Source: IDS-8 sp040902105
GTDB lineage: Bacteria > Pseudomonadota > Gammaproteobacteria > Steroidobacterales > Woeseiaceae
Direction: 5' to 3'
Assembly (NCBI GenBank): GCA_040902105.1
Contig: JBBDXW010000011.1
Span: 1-47,324, forward strand
Length of the DNA: 47,324 bases
Part shown: positions 24,778 through 32,905 of the stretch, piece by piece
How positions within the stretch are numbered: position 1 is the first letter of the stretch
Layout: each line of letters starts with the position of its first letter
Notes under the pieces: generated by a model
What the model saw: only the letters and a program-made list of their open reading frames with translations
The model's database searches: none
Told to the model about the DNA's origin: nothing
Made by a program: the position numbers and the translations under genes

Positions 24778-25671
24778 ATGACACGCGCAACGATCATAGA
24801 CGGTAAAGTCAAGGCGGCCGAGCTTGCGACATTGATTACTGCCGGCGCCGCCGAACTGCTGCGAAACACGAATGTGAAACCGGGGCTGGCTGTCGTAATG
24901 GTCGGCGCCGACCCGTCCAGCCAGGTCTATGTCAGAAACAAGACGAGGACCGCCGAGTCCTGCGGCTTCCATTCTGTGCAACACACGCTTGCCGGGGACG
25001 CGCCGCAGGACAGTGTCCTGGCGCTCATCGACAGCCTGAACGGCGATCCGTCGATTCACGGCATCCTTGTGCAGTTACCGTTACCCGATCACCTGGACGA
25101 ACAGCGCATAACCCAGGCCGTCGATCCGCTGAAAGATGTCGACGGCTTTCATTTTCAGAACATTGGCAAGCTCACTGCGGGCAACATCGAAGACGCGTTT
25201 GTGCCCTGCACGCCTGCCGGATGCATGCTGATCATCGAAGACCGGCACGGCAATGACCTGTCCGGGCTCCGAGCCGTCGTCATCGGCAGATCGAACATCG
25301 TCGGTAAACCGATGGCGAGCCTGCTATTGAAGGCCAACGCAACCGTAACGATCTGCCACAGCCGCACCGGCGACCTTCCCGCCATCACCCGTTCCGCGGA
25401 CATTCTGGTAGCAGCCGTCGGTCGGCCGGGAACGGTCAAAGGCGACTGGATCAGACCGGGAGCCACCGTGATCGATGTCGGCATCAATCGTATCGAGGTG
25501 ACCGAGAACGGCGAGACGAAGACCAAGCTCACAGGCGACGTGGATTTCGAAGGGGCCTGCGGGGTCGCGGGCGCGATTACACCGGTCCCCGGCGGTGTCG
25601 GACCGATGACGATCGTCATGCTGATGGCCAACACGCTGAAGTCGGCAAGGGCGGCAGCGGCGCGTACGTGA
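24778..25671 (+). CDS. folD: Methylenetetrahydrofolate dehydrogenase / methenyltetrahydrofolate cyclohydrolase
   Basis: A 297-residue enzyme that interconverts 5,10-methylene- and 10-formyl-tetrahydrofolate with NADP, a core step of one-carbon metabolism. Family marks are YVRNKTRTAE with the catalytic lysine, GILVQLPLPDH, KDVDGFH, PCTPAG, the dinucleotide loop VIGRSNIVGKPMA, and the terminal VPGGVGPMT. The ATG at 24778 gives the normal N-terminus and has AGGGA upstream. A TTG at 24724 that overlaps the aminotransferase stop would add 18 unlike residues. A strong palindromic repeat begins 15 bases after the stop. Confidence 0.95.
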   Translation: MTRATIIDGKVKAAELATLITAGAAELLRNTNVKPGLAVVMVGADPSSQVYVRNKTRTAESCGFHSVQHTLAGDAPQDSVLALIDSLNGDPSIHGILVQLPLPDHLDEQRITQAVDPLKDVDGFHFQNIGKLTAGNIEDAFVPCTPAGCMLIIEDRHGNDLSGLRAVVIGRSNIVGKPMASLLLKANATVTICHSRTGDLPAITRSADILVAAVGRPGTVKGDWIRPGATVIDVGINRIEVTENGETKTKLTGDVDFEGACGVAGAITPVPGGVGPMTIVMLMANTLKSARAAAART

Positions 25672-25685
25672 CGCCGCCCGGGGCC

Positions 25686-25871
25686 GCGTTATTCATGAAC
25701 GGCACAGCGTTTCAGAGGAGTCTCGGGCCGGGGGGAGGGCTTTGCAGGATCGTCACAAACAGGGATGTTTGTGCGAAGCCCACACGGACGTGTTCACGGC
25801 GGTCCTGCAAAGCCCTCCCCCCGGCCCGAGACTCCGCCTACGACCAAACTCAACCCGTTCATGAATAACGC
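25686..25871. repeat. Family 3 nested palindrome between folD and the Omp85-type gene
   Basis: The 186-base element is doubly symmetric. Outer arms are GCGTTATTCATGAACGG (25686-25702) and its exact inverse (25855-25871). Inner arms are a perfect 33-base inverted repeat, 25717-25749 against 25803-25835, rich in G on the left and C on the right. The core also holds the small hairpin CACAAACA/TGTTTGTG. Two genes converge on it, so it may also stop transcription from both sides. A partial copy occurs at 40279-40302. Confidence 0.88.
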
Positions 25872-25889
25872 GGACTTGCCACCAGACTT

Positions 25890-27620
25890 TTAGAAACTGC
25901 CTTTCGACTCCAGCAGTATCTGCACTTTGTCGATGGACGGATCGCCGTCGAGCGGAAACGCGATGTCCAGATGCACGACTTCGTCGGCGCCGCCGCGCGT
26001 CGGGCCGAGACGAAGTCCGAAGCCAATATCTTTCAGCCAGCCAAGCGAGGTGCCGGAAACGGGGTTGTCGCCCCAGGTGCGCCCGACATCGGCGAATATG
26101 GCGCCGCCGACACGAGCAAGGCGGAAGGGATACCAGTCCGTAAAATACCTTTGTTCGATCGTGAACAGCATGCTGGCGTCGCCCGACTGGTAGCGCAGCG
26201 GGTAGCCCCGGAGACCGGTGTCTCCCCCGAGCTCCAGCGGATTGTCGAGATCGAGGTTGTGACCGCGACGCGCATCGAGGGTCATGAAGAACAGGCGTTT
26301 AGACGTTATCTGATTGTAGAAGCGCGTGCCGACTCCCACTTCGGAGTTCGCCGACGATCCGTCGTCAATGCGGCCGCTCGCGTCGGTGGATACGATCCAT
26401 GCCTTCCTGTTTATATCGCCGTAGCCGCGGCTCGCGCTGACCGAATAGATGATCGAGTCGCGGTCGGAGCCGACATCGTCGCTTGCGTACCCCAGGCTTG
26501 CCCGAAACTGTTTGCCAAGATTGAAGTCTTCCGTTCTTCCGATCTGATCGCGATTGGCTGTGATTGTGTAACCGTCCTCGAGGATCTCGACACCGATGTA
26601 TGGATACAGCAGGCGGCGATCCTCCGGCACGACGGACAGCAACTCGGGCTCCGGCTCCGCCACGGCGGAAAATCGGTGATTGTCGTAAACGACGCCCGCC
26701 GTCCAGCGCCGTACCCAGCCATCCCGCAACCCCGCGGACCAGCCGCCGAAAGCAGTGTAGTAGTCGGACTCGTGGTGATATTCGGCAATCTCCTCACCCA
26801 GGTCATAGAGCCGGTCCTCCCTGGCGTCGTCCAGGAATTCGAAGCCTGCACTCCAGCGTGTATCGAGTGCGTAAAACGGCCTCTGAAGGCGCAAGCGCGT
26901 CGTACTGCCGTCAGACTTGTCCGAAAGCCCCAGGTAAAACGACAGCCAGCTGTGTCCGACATTCTCGTCGGAGAATTCAAAATTCGTCTGCTCCCGATCG
27001 ACATCGTCCATGTAGGACAGGCGGATCCTGGCACCGCGGCCCATGAGATTCGACTCTGAAAGGCTGACTCGTGACTTGTTCTCACCTCCGGATCGCGACA
27101 CCGAAAGACCCGGCATCAACGTCCATAAATCCCTCGTACGCACGACGACGTCCACGGCTCCGTCCGCATAGCTCAGTGGTTCCACCACCGCCGTATAAAG
27201 ATAATCGTTGCGCCTGAGTATGCGCCCCGATTCGGCGAGCAGCCGCTCTGAAAACGGGTCGCCCTCGCGAAACAGCAGCTGCTGCCGGATGACCGAATCG
27301 CGGGTAAGGATGTGCCAGCGGTTCGCAAGCCGGTACAGGAACCTGTCTTCGTCAGGGCGCGACATGTCGAATACGTTCTGCTTGTCCAGTACGATTCGGC
27401 CGATCCTCGCCCGGATAGCTTCGAGCTGCTCGGCGCTCGGCAGGTCTTCCTCGACAACGTATTCCTGTGCGGACCCTTCGGAACCGGCGTGCGCCGGCGA
27501 AAAGGGGGTCAGTTGCAACAGGCAGGAAAGAACCGCCGCAAGCGCCCTGGCATGCGCATGTTTGCAAAAGCTCGCCTCCGCCGCGGCGCCGGAATCCGGC
27601 TTGAGATACCTCAACCGCAT
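25890..27620 (-). CDS. Omp85-superfamily outer-membrane protein (BamA/TamA-like)
   Basis: From the ATG at 27620 the product is 576 residues. A long signal peptide with the hydrophobic core ALAAVLSCLLQLTPFSPAHA leads. A POTRA-like region follows at about 75-165 (HILTRDSVIRQQLLFREGDPF, LLAESGRILRRNDYL, AVDVVVRTRDLWTL). The rest is beta-barrel, with the Omp85-like LRGYPLRYQSGDASMLFTIEQRY near 490 and a final ILLESKGSF ending in phenylalanine, the outer-membrane sorting signal. It is shorter than BamA and distinct from the TamA at 45-47 kb. Its start is 20 bases downstream of the racemase stop, so they form an apparent operon. Confidence 0.85.
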   Translation of the reverse strand: MRLRYLKPDSGAAAEASFCKHAHARALAAVLSCLLQLTPFSPAHAGSEGSAQEYVVEEDLPSAEQLEAIRARIGRIVLDKQNVFDMSRPDEDRFLYRLANRWHILTRDSVIRQQLLFREGDPFSERLLAESGRILRRNDYLYTAVVEPLSYADGAVDVVVRTRDLWTLMPGLSVSRSGGENKSRVSLSESNLMGRGARIRLSYMDDVDREQTNFEFSDENVGHSWLSFYLGLSDKSDGSTTRLRLQRPFYALDTRWSAGFEFLDDAREDRLYDLGEEIAEYHHESDYYTAFGGWSAGLRDGWVRRWTAGVVYDNHRFSAVAEPEPELLSVVPEDRRLLYPYIGVEILEDGYTITANRDQIGRTEDFNLGKQFRASLGYASDDVGSDRDSIIYSVSASRGYGDINRKAWIVSTDASGRIDDGSSANSEVGVGTRFYNQITSKRLFFMTLDARRGHNLDLDNPLELGGDTGLRGYPLRYQSGDASMLFTIEQRYFTDWYPFRLARVGGAIFADVGRTWGDNPVSGTSLGWLKDIGFGLRLGPTRGGADEVVHLDIAFPLDGDPSIDKVQILLESKGSF

Positions 27621-27639
27621 TGCGTTTGTGGTCCCTGGA

Positions 27640-28794
27640 TCAAATGACTTCCTGTGTCCGTAACGCGGCGATTTCGTGTTGCGAAAACCCGGCACCGCTC
27701 AGAATGGAAAGTGTGTGCTCTCCGTTTGTCGGCGGCTTGCCCGCGATTTCGGCTGGCGTCCGGCTGAACCGCGGCGCCGGCGCAGGTTGTGTCACGTCGT
27801 CGATGTCGACGAAGGTCTTACGCGCGCGGTTGTGCCGATGGCGGGGCGCCTCGCCCAGACTCAGCACCGGGGCAAAGCAGGCATCGGTGCCCTCGAGAAG
27901 GTCGCACCATTCGTCGCGGTTTCTGCTGCGGAACAGCTCGGAGAATATTTTCTTCTGGGCAGGCCATTTTGCCTGCTCGAATTGTGGGTCCAGCTCGGGA
28001 TTGTCGCCGAGTCCGCATTTTTGCAGCAATTCCCGGTAAAACCTGGGCTCCAGAGCGCCGACGGAAACATAGGTACCGTCGGCGCATTCGTAACAGTCGT
28101 ACCAGTGAGAGCCGCCGTCCAGCAGATTGCTTTGACGGCGATCGACCCACAGGCCCTGCTGGTGCAGGCCGCAAAGCAAGGTGGTCATGAGCGCAGCGCC
28201 GTCGCTGATTGCGGCATCGACGACCTGGCCTTCTCCACTTTTTCCGGCAGCCAGAAGGGCTCCCAGCAAGCCGACCGTGAGCAGCATCGCCCCACCGCCG
28301 ACGTCGCCGACGAGCGTCGGCGGAGCGGCCGGCGGAGCGGCCTGGTGTCCGCCGTGATACAGCGCGCCCGCCAACGCGATGTAGTTGATGTCGTGACCGG
28401 CGCATTGCGACAGCGGGCCGTCCTGTCCCCATCCGGTTATGCGCCCGTACACCAGCCGCGGATTCGCCGTAAGACATTCGTCCGGACCGAGACCCAGTTT
28501 CTCCATGACGCCGGGCCTGAAGCCCTCGATCAGCACATCGGCATCCGCGATCAGGCGAAGAAGGGTTGCAGCGGCGGCCGATTTCTTCAGATCCATGGCA
28601 AGCGACTGCTTGCCGCGATGAACGATTGCATACTTGCTGAGTTCGCCGGCAGATAAAGCAGGGGACGGGGAATCACCGCTTTTGCGCTCGATCAGAATCA
28701 CCTCGGCGCCCATGTCCGCGAGCATCATGCCGCAGAACGGCGCTGGCCCTATTCCGCCGACTTCTATGACTTTCGTCCCTGCAAGTGGTCCCAT
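27640..28794 (-). CDS. CaiB/BaiF family CoA transferase, alpha-methylacyl-CoA racemase type
   Basis: A 384-residue family III CoA-transferase fold protein. The opening LAGTKVIEVGGIGPAPFCGMMLADMGAEV and LAMDLKKSAAA are standard for the family. The stretch GRITGWGQDGPLSQCAGHDINYIALAGALY, with the catalytic histidine in GHDINY, points to alpha-methylacyl-CoA racemase, which epimerises 2-methyl branched acyl-CoAs before beta-oxidation. The ATG at 28794 is preferred to a GTG two codons earlier. It is divergent from mtnA across about 155 bases and overlaps nothing. The outer-membrane protein gene follows at 20 bases; a functional link is not obvious. Confidence 0.9.
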   Translation of the reverse strand: MGPLAGTKVIEVGGIGPAPFCGMMLADMGAEVILIERKSGDSPSPALSAGELSKYAIVHRGKQSLAMDLKKSAAAATLLRLIADADVLIEGFRPGVMEKLGLGPDECLTANPRLVYGRITGWGQDGPLSQCAGHDINYIALAGALYHGGHQAAPPAAPPTLVGDVGGGAMLLTVGLLGALLAAGKSGEGQVVDAAISDGAALMTTLLCGLHQQGLWVDRRQSNLLDGGSHWYDCYECADGTYVSVGALEPRFYRELLQKCGLGDNPELDPQFEQAKWPAQKKIFSELFRSRNRDEWCDLLEGTDACFAPVLSLGEAPRHRHNRARKTFVDIDDVTQPAPAPRFSRTPAEIAGKPPTNGEHTLSILSGAGFSQHEIAALRTQEVI

Positions 28795-28949
28795 AAACAC
28801 CGAGGTTCAGGTTGCCCGCGAGTGTGACAGGGTATCAGGTGCCGGTCAGGGCGTCTGCGCCGCCCGGCAGCCGCGCGGTGCTGGAATAGGCACACGAGGT
28901 TCAGTATGGTTAACCTGCGGCTGCAGACCGCGTTCAAGAGACAAATACC

Positions 28950-30065
28950 TTGCAGACGTCAGGCGAAGCATTCAGAACCATCTGGCTGAAAAGCGGCGAC
29001 CCATTGGTCGTGCAGATCATCGATCAGCGGCTTTTGCCGCATGAGTTTGTCGTCAGGGACTTGAACACTTACAAGGATGCCGCGCATGCCATCCGGGAAA
29101 TGCTTGTGCGCGGCGCGCCGTTGATCGGCGCGACCGCCGCATGGGGTCTCTATCTCGCCGCCGTGGAGAGCCGACATAGCGGCCAGGCCGAGGAATACGT
29201 CCGGCAAGCTGCGGAAGAACTCGGCAAGACCCGGCCCACAGCGGTCAATCTCTTGTGGGCGCTCGACCGGGTCATCGACCGTGTGCGGCAGTCCGGGGGT
29301 GGCGGCGATCTGGTGGCGCTGCTCCGCAACGAAGCACAGTCTATTTGCGACGAAGACATTGAAATTTCGCGCGGCATCGGGCGGCATGGCCTGCGCCTGA
29401 TCGAGGAAATCTCGGCGAAAAAGAACGGCGAATGCGTGAATGTCCTGACACACTGCAACGCCGGCTCTCTCGCAACCATCAACTGGGGCACCGCAACCGC
29501 ACCGATCTATTTTGCACATCAGCAAGGCATTGCCGTGCACGTCTGGGTTGATGAAACGCGACCGCGTAACCAGGGATCGCAATTGACGGCATGGGAACTC
29601 GCGCAGAACGGTGTGCCGCATACCCTCATCGTCGACAACGCCGGTGGACACCTGATGCAGCGCGGTAAAGTCGATATCTGTATTACCGGGACGGATCGAA
29701 CCACGCGGACCGGCGACGTGGCCAATAAGATCGGCACCTATCTCAAGGCGCTTGCAGCAGCCGACAATGGCATTCCTTTCTACGTCGCGCTGCCGTCGAC
29801 CACGATCGACTGGACAATTGACGACGGTGCATCGATTCCGATTGAAGAGAGAGACCCTGCCGAAGTCTCACACGTTCGCGGGAAAGCGGGCGACCGGTAT
29901 CTGGACGTTCAGACGGTGGCTGAAAACACTGCGATCAGCAATTATGCATTCGACGTGACGCCCGCTCGACTGGTCACCGGACTCATCACCGAGTGCGGCA
30001 TTTGCGATGCGAGCGAAAGAGGACTGGCCGGTCTCTTTCCGGCGCGGGCGAAACGCGCCTCATGA
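28950..30065 (+). CDS. mtnA: S-methyl-5-thioribose-1-phosphate isomerase
   Basis: A 371-residue enzyme that turns methylthioribose-1-phosphate into methylthioribulose-1-phosphate in methionine salvage. Relatives also act on 5-deoxyribose-1-phosphate. The signature RGAPLIGATAAWG is at 54-66, the catalytic cysteine is C169 in LTHCNAGSLAT, and the catalytic aspartate is D249 in GTDRTTRTGDVANKIG. The start is a TTG with AAGAGA about 10 bases upstream. Its stop overlaps the next gene's start by 4 bases (ATGA). That next gene is a class II aldolase, with no mtnC or mtnD in sight, which suggests the DHAP-shunt version of the pathway. Confidence 0.94.
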   Translation: MQTSGEAFRTIWLKSGDPLVVQIIDQRLLPHEFVVRDLNTYKDAAHAIREMLVRGAPLIGATAAWGLYLAAVESRHSGQAEEYVRQAAEELGKTRPTAVNLLWALDRVIDRVRQSGGGGDLVALLRNEAQSICDEDIEISRGIGRHGLRLIEEISAKKNGECVNVLTHCNAGSLATINWGTATAPIYFAHQQGIAVHVWVDETRPRNQGSQLTAWELAQNGVPHTLIVDNAGGHLMQRGKVDICITGTDRTTRTGDVANKIGTYLKALAAADNGIPFYVALPSTTIDWTIDDGASIPIEERDPAEVSHVRGKAGDRYLDVQTVAENTAISNYAFDVTPARLVTGLITECGICDASERGLAGLFPARAKRAS

Positions 30066-30694
30066 TCGAAGAGGGCTATACCAAGTTTACGGTTGACTGG
30101 AGCAATCGCGCTCCTCTCAACCATCCGGCGATCGCCGAACTCGAGCGTTGGCGCCGACCGCTTTTCGACGCCGGACTCATCGGTCATTACGCCGATCTCG
30201 ACATCGGCTACGGCAACATCAGCAGGCGCATCTCCGGCGCGGGGCTGTTCATCATCAGTGGCACGCAGACGGGCCATCTGCCGCGCACCGGCAACGCACA
30301 TTACGCGCTGGTAACAGAGGCAAATATCAACGAGAATTCAGTGACTTGTGAAGGAGCGACCCAGGCGTCGTCGGAGACGCTCACGCACGCCGCCATTTAT
30401 GAGCTAGATTTATCCATACATGCCGTCGTGCATGTTCACAGCACGGGTCTGTGGCAACGGCTGAAAAACAGGGCGCCGACCACGAACGCCGGGGTCGCGT
30501 ACGGTACGCCGCAAATGGCCAGCGAATTCAAAAGACTCTATCGCGATACCCCTCTGCCTGACGGCGGCGTGGCCGTCATGGCCGGGCACGAAGCCGGCCT
30601 TGTCAGCATCGGCGGCACCCTGCAGGAAGCCGCCGGCCGTATCCTGTCTCTTCATGCCGAACACGCACAGCGGTCCCGGGAGGTAATACGATGA
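30062..30694 (+). CDS. Class II aldolase/adducin family protein (Ald2-like, or MtnB)
   Basis: A 210-residue zinc enzyme. GNISRRI at 51-57 binds phosphate, E105 in QASSE matches the catalytic glutamate of fuculose-phosphate aldolase, H124 and H126 (VVHVHS) plus H176 (AGHEAGL) match its zinc ligands. Because it overlaps mtnA by 4 bases it should act on the MtnA product. Two outcomes are known in such clusters: dehydration by MtnB, or cleavage to dihydroxyacetone phosphate and an aldehyde by Ald2. The lack of mtnC/mtnD here favours cleavage, but those genes could lie elsewhere. The start codon also overlaps the stop codon as ATGA. Confidence 0.87.
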   Translation: MIEEGYTKFTVDWSNRAPLNHPAIAELERWRRPLFDAGLIGHYADLDIGYGNISRRISGAGLFIISGTQTGHLPRTGNAHYALVTEANINENSVTCEGATQASSETLTHAAIYELDLSIHAVVHVHSTGLWQRLKNRAPTTNAGVAYGTPQMASEFKRLYRDTPLPDGGVAVMAGHEAGLVSIGGTLQEAAGRILSLHAEHAQRSREVIR

Positions 30695-31704
30695 AAATCC
30701 TGACTCTCTTGTTGAGCACCGTCTTCGGTCTGCAGTTAGCGGCCGACCCCGGCTATGCCCAGGCGCCGGGCGATCCGGCCGACAACCGCCTGGACATCCG
30801 GGAGTGGCTCGTGCCCTGGGAGAACTCCCGGCCGCGAGACCCTTATGTCGCCGACGACGGTCGCGTCTGGTTTGTCGGGCAGCAGGGCCACTACGTTGCC
30901 AACCTGAATCCCGAAACGGGCCTGTTCAACCGCTACGACCTGGACCCGGGCACCGGCCCGCACAATCTGATCGTGGATGACAACAACGACGTCTGGTATG
31001 CCGGCAACCTGGCGAATCACATAGGGCTGCTCGACCCCGACACCGGCAGAATCACCAAGATCGAAATGCCGGACAAGGATGCGCGCGATCCGCATACGCT
31101 GACCTTCGATGTGCGCGGCGACATCTGGTTTACGGTCCAGCAAGGCAATTTTGTCGGCAAACTTTCGGTCGCGGACCATGATGTGCGGCTGATGGAAGTT
31201 CCGACCGGACGTGCGCGACCTTACGGCATCGTCGTCAGTTCGCGAGGCGTGCCCTGGGCAGTGGAGTTCGGCAGCAACAAGCTCCTTCGCGTCGATGCGC
31301 GAAATATGACGCTCCGTGAGATCGCGCTGCCGCATGAAGACAGTCGCCCGAGGCGACTGGTCGTGACCTCTGACGACAACGTCTGGTACGGCGATTACGC
31401 TCGCGGCTATCTCGGCCGTTACAGCCCGGACTCCGGCGAGTTTACCGAGTGGCCGATGCCAGGCGGCGCGGACAGCGCACCGTACGGCATGGCCGTCGAC
31501 CGAAACGACAAGATCTGGATCGTCGAAACCGGTATTTCGCCGAACAGGTTTGTCGGCTTCGACGCGGCCACTGAAGAATTCGTCAGCATTACGGAAATCC
31601 CCAGCGGCGGCGGTGCCGTGCGCCACATGGATTACTTCGCCCCGGCCGGCGAAGTCTGGTTCGGTACCGACACGAATTACATTGGGCGCGTCAAGGTGCA
31701 TTGA
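30691..31704 (+). CDS. Secreted Vgb-like (virginiamycin B lyase family) beta-propeller protein
   Basis: A 337-residue protein with a signal peptide at 1-23 (ending GYAQAPG). The rest is a propeller of roughly 45-residue repeats, each with a DVWY/DIWF/KIWI-type strand: GRVWFVGQQGHYVANLN, NDVWYAGNLANHIGLLD, GDIWFTVQQGNFVGKLS, DNVWYGDYARGYLGRYS, GEVWFGTDTNYIGRV. This is the streptogramin B lyase fold. Most members are not antibiotic enzymes and their role is unknown. Its start overlaps the aldolase stop by 4 bases, so it is translated with the mtnA unit even though it is exported. Confidence 0.85.
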   Translation: MKILTLLLSTVFGLQLAADPGYAQAPGDPADNRLDIREWLVPWENSRPRDPYVADDGRVWFVGQQGHYVANLNPETGLFNRYDLDPGTGPHNLIVDDNNDVWYAGNLANHIGLLDPDTGRITKIEMPDKDARDPHTLTFDVRGDIWFTVQQGNFVGKLSVADHDVRLMEVPTGRARPYGIVVSSRGVPWAVEFGSNKLLRVDARNMTLREIALPHEDSRPRRLVVTSDDNVWYGDYARGYLGRYSPDSGEFTEWPMPGGADSAPYGMAVDRNDKIWIVETGISPNRFVGFDAATEEFVSITEIPSGGGAVRHMDYFAPAGEVWFGTDTNYIGRVKVH

Positions 31705-32409
31705 GTGCCGTACGGCAAGGGGCCAGAAAAGGGGACGCCAGAAAAGGGGACAGTGACCCTAATTGCGCGGAAAGCCTTGTGTTTCCTCTGCACGTCTGTG
31801 GCGCAATTAGGGTCACTGTCCCCTTTTCTGGCGGCGCAATTAGGGTCACTGTCCCCTTTTCTGGCGTCCCCTTTTCTGGCCTCCTTGCTGCTGGCTGCGA
31901 GCCAAACCGGCCATTGCTACGAAAACGGCGCCCCGCCCGCGCACACCGGGGGCTTCGGCGAACCCGACTGCTCGTTGTGTCACTCCGACAGCGACAAGAA
32001 CCCGCCGGACGGCATGCTCAAAATCGACGGCCTGCCCGGCCGCTACTCACCTGGCGTCGTCTATGACTTTGAGGTCGTGCTGCGCCACCCGGAATTGAAA
32101 AGCGGGGGATTTCAGCTGGCAATTCGCTCGGCCGGGGGCGAGCCGGCCGGTGAAGTGATCTCGCCAAGCGGGCGCACCCGCATTGTTGCAGACGCGGGGC
32201 AAAGGTATCTGCAACATTCAAACGAAGGCCGGGAACCCGAAAAAGACGGCTTCATTCGCTGGAGGGTCCGGTGGATAGCCCCCCTGGACGGCATGCCTCA
32301 ATCGACGGTCTATCTGCACGTCGCGGCCAATGCGGCCAACGACGATATTTCGGCACTGGGCGACTACATTTTTACGCTCGAACGGGAGCTTCGGGAAGAC
32401 ACGCAGTAA
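31705..32409 (+). CDS. Exported CxxCH protein (choice-of-anchor V / Reeler-like) with repeat-derived N-terminus
   Basis: The frame runs 234 codons from a GTG directly after the Vgb-like stop. The recognisable part starts near residue 68: GAPPAHTGGFGEPDCSLCHSD, then a beta-sandwich (PGRYSPGVVYDFEVVLRHPELKSGGFQLAIR) of the choice-of-anchor V/Reeler type. CSLCH is a CxxCH haem-binding motif, so it may be a monohaem cytochrome. Upstream, the frame passes in phase through a palindromic repeat, giving AQLGSLSPFLA twice and then SPFLASLLLAAS, a hydrophobic run that could act as the signal peptide. A better start may be the GTG at 31753, which adds the basic n-region TLIARKALCFL. Confidence 0.72.
   Translation: MPYGKGPEKGTPEKGTVTLIARKALCFLCTSVAQLGSLSPFLAAQLGSLSPFLASPFLASLLLAASQTGHCYENGAPPAHTGGFGEPDCSLCHSDSDKNPPDGMLKIDGLPGRYSPGVVYDFEVVLRHPELKSGGFQLAIRSAGGEPAGEVISPSGRTRIVADAGQRYLQHSNEGREPEKDGFIRWRVRWIAPLDGMPQSTVYLHVAANAANDDISALGDYIFTLERELREDTQ
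31723..31879. repeat. Family 4 palindromic (REP-like) element inside a reading frame
   Basis: A perfect 46-base inverted repeat: left arm 31723-31768, right arm 31834-31879. A truncated extra copy of the right arm, 32 bases, lies in tandem at 31801-31832. The repeated core is AGGGTCACTGTCCCCTTTTC, and AAAAGGGGAC units recur within the arms. Elements of this kind often accompany REP-associated transposases, but none is in the window. Confidence 0.9.
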
Positions 32410-32413
32410 GCTT

Positions 32414-32905
32414 TTACTGCAAGGGATTTCCTGCCGCCTCCGCCGGAAGTCCGGGCGTGTCGGCGGCGGGCGGTTGCGTGACGTCCTGATCGTAATCGGC
32501 GTTTTCCGGATCGAGACGAAATCGATAGGTCCGGCACGTCTTCGGCGTCTCCAGCCTTGCGCCGGACGCGAGCGGCTCGAAGCTGGAGTGCCGGATCGCT
32601 CTCATCGCGGGCTTTTCGAAAATCTTGTGTGTGCTGCTGGTCAAAGTCGGCCGCATGATGCGGCCGTCCTTGTCAATGGTGAAGCACACTGTAGCCTCTC
32701 CCTCCAGGCGTTCGCGGCGAGCAATGGATGGATAACCGGGAAAGGCCGTGACCGCGGGCAGGCGCTCTTTCGAGGAGTCCGTAATCTCCCCGACGTCGCT
32801 CTCGTCGTCGTCGGCCGATGGGACCTGCGGCAGCAGCAATGCAGCCGCGATCAGCAGCGCTAGTTCTGCGCCGCGCGGCGTTTTACAGATTGTTGCTTTC
32901 CCCAT
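32414..32905 (-). CDS. Short TonB C-terminal domain protein
   Basis: A 163-residue protein with an N-terminal hydrophobic segment (AELALLIAAALLLPQVPSA, about 13-31) that may be a signal peptide or an anchor. A TonB C-terminal domain spans about 50-135: FPGYPSIARRERLEGEATVCFTIDKDGRIMRPTLTSS and AMRAIRHSSFEP. A true TonB has a long proline-rich arm to cross the periplasm; here the linker is only about 20 acidic residues. No exbB/exbD gene is nearby, so energy transduction to a receptor is unlikely. Its 5' end overlaps the 3' end of the TPR gene by 23 bases, and it converges on the CxxCH gene with the two stops 4 bases apart. Confidence 0.82.
   Translation of the reverse strand: MGKATICKTPRGAELALLIAAALLLPQVPSADDDESDVGEITDSSKERLPAVTAFPGYPSIARRERLEGEATVCFTIDKDGRIMRPTLTSSTHKIFEKPAMRAIRHSSFEPLASGARLETPKTCRTYRFRLDPENADYDQDVTQPPAADTPGLPAEAAGNPLQ

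Noticed and set aside
32403..32420. GCAGTAA/TTACTGC hairpin spanning two convergent stop codons
   Set aside because: The symmetry follows from both genes ending CAG-TAA; a 7-base stem without a U tract is weak evidence for a terminator.
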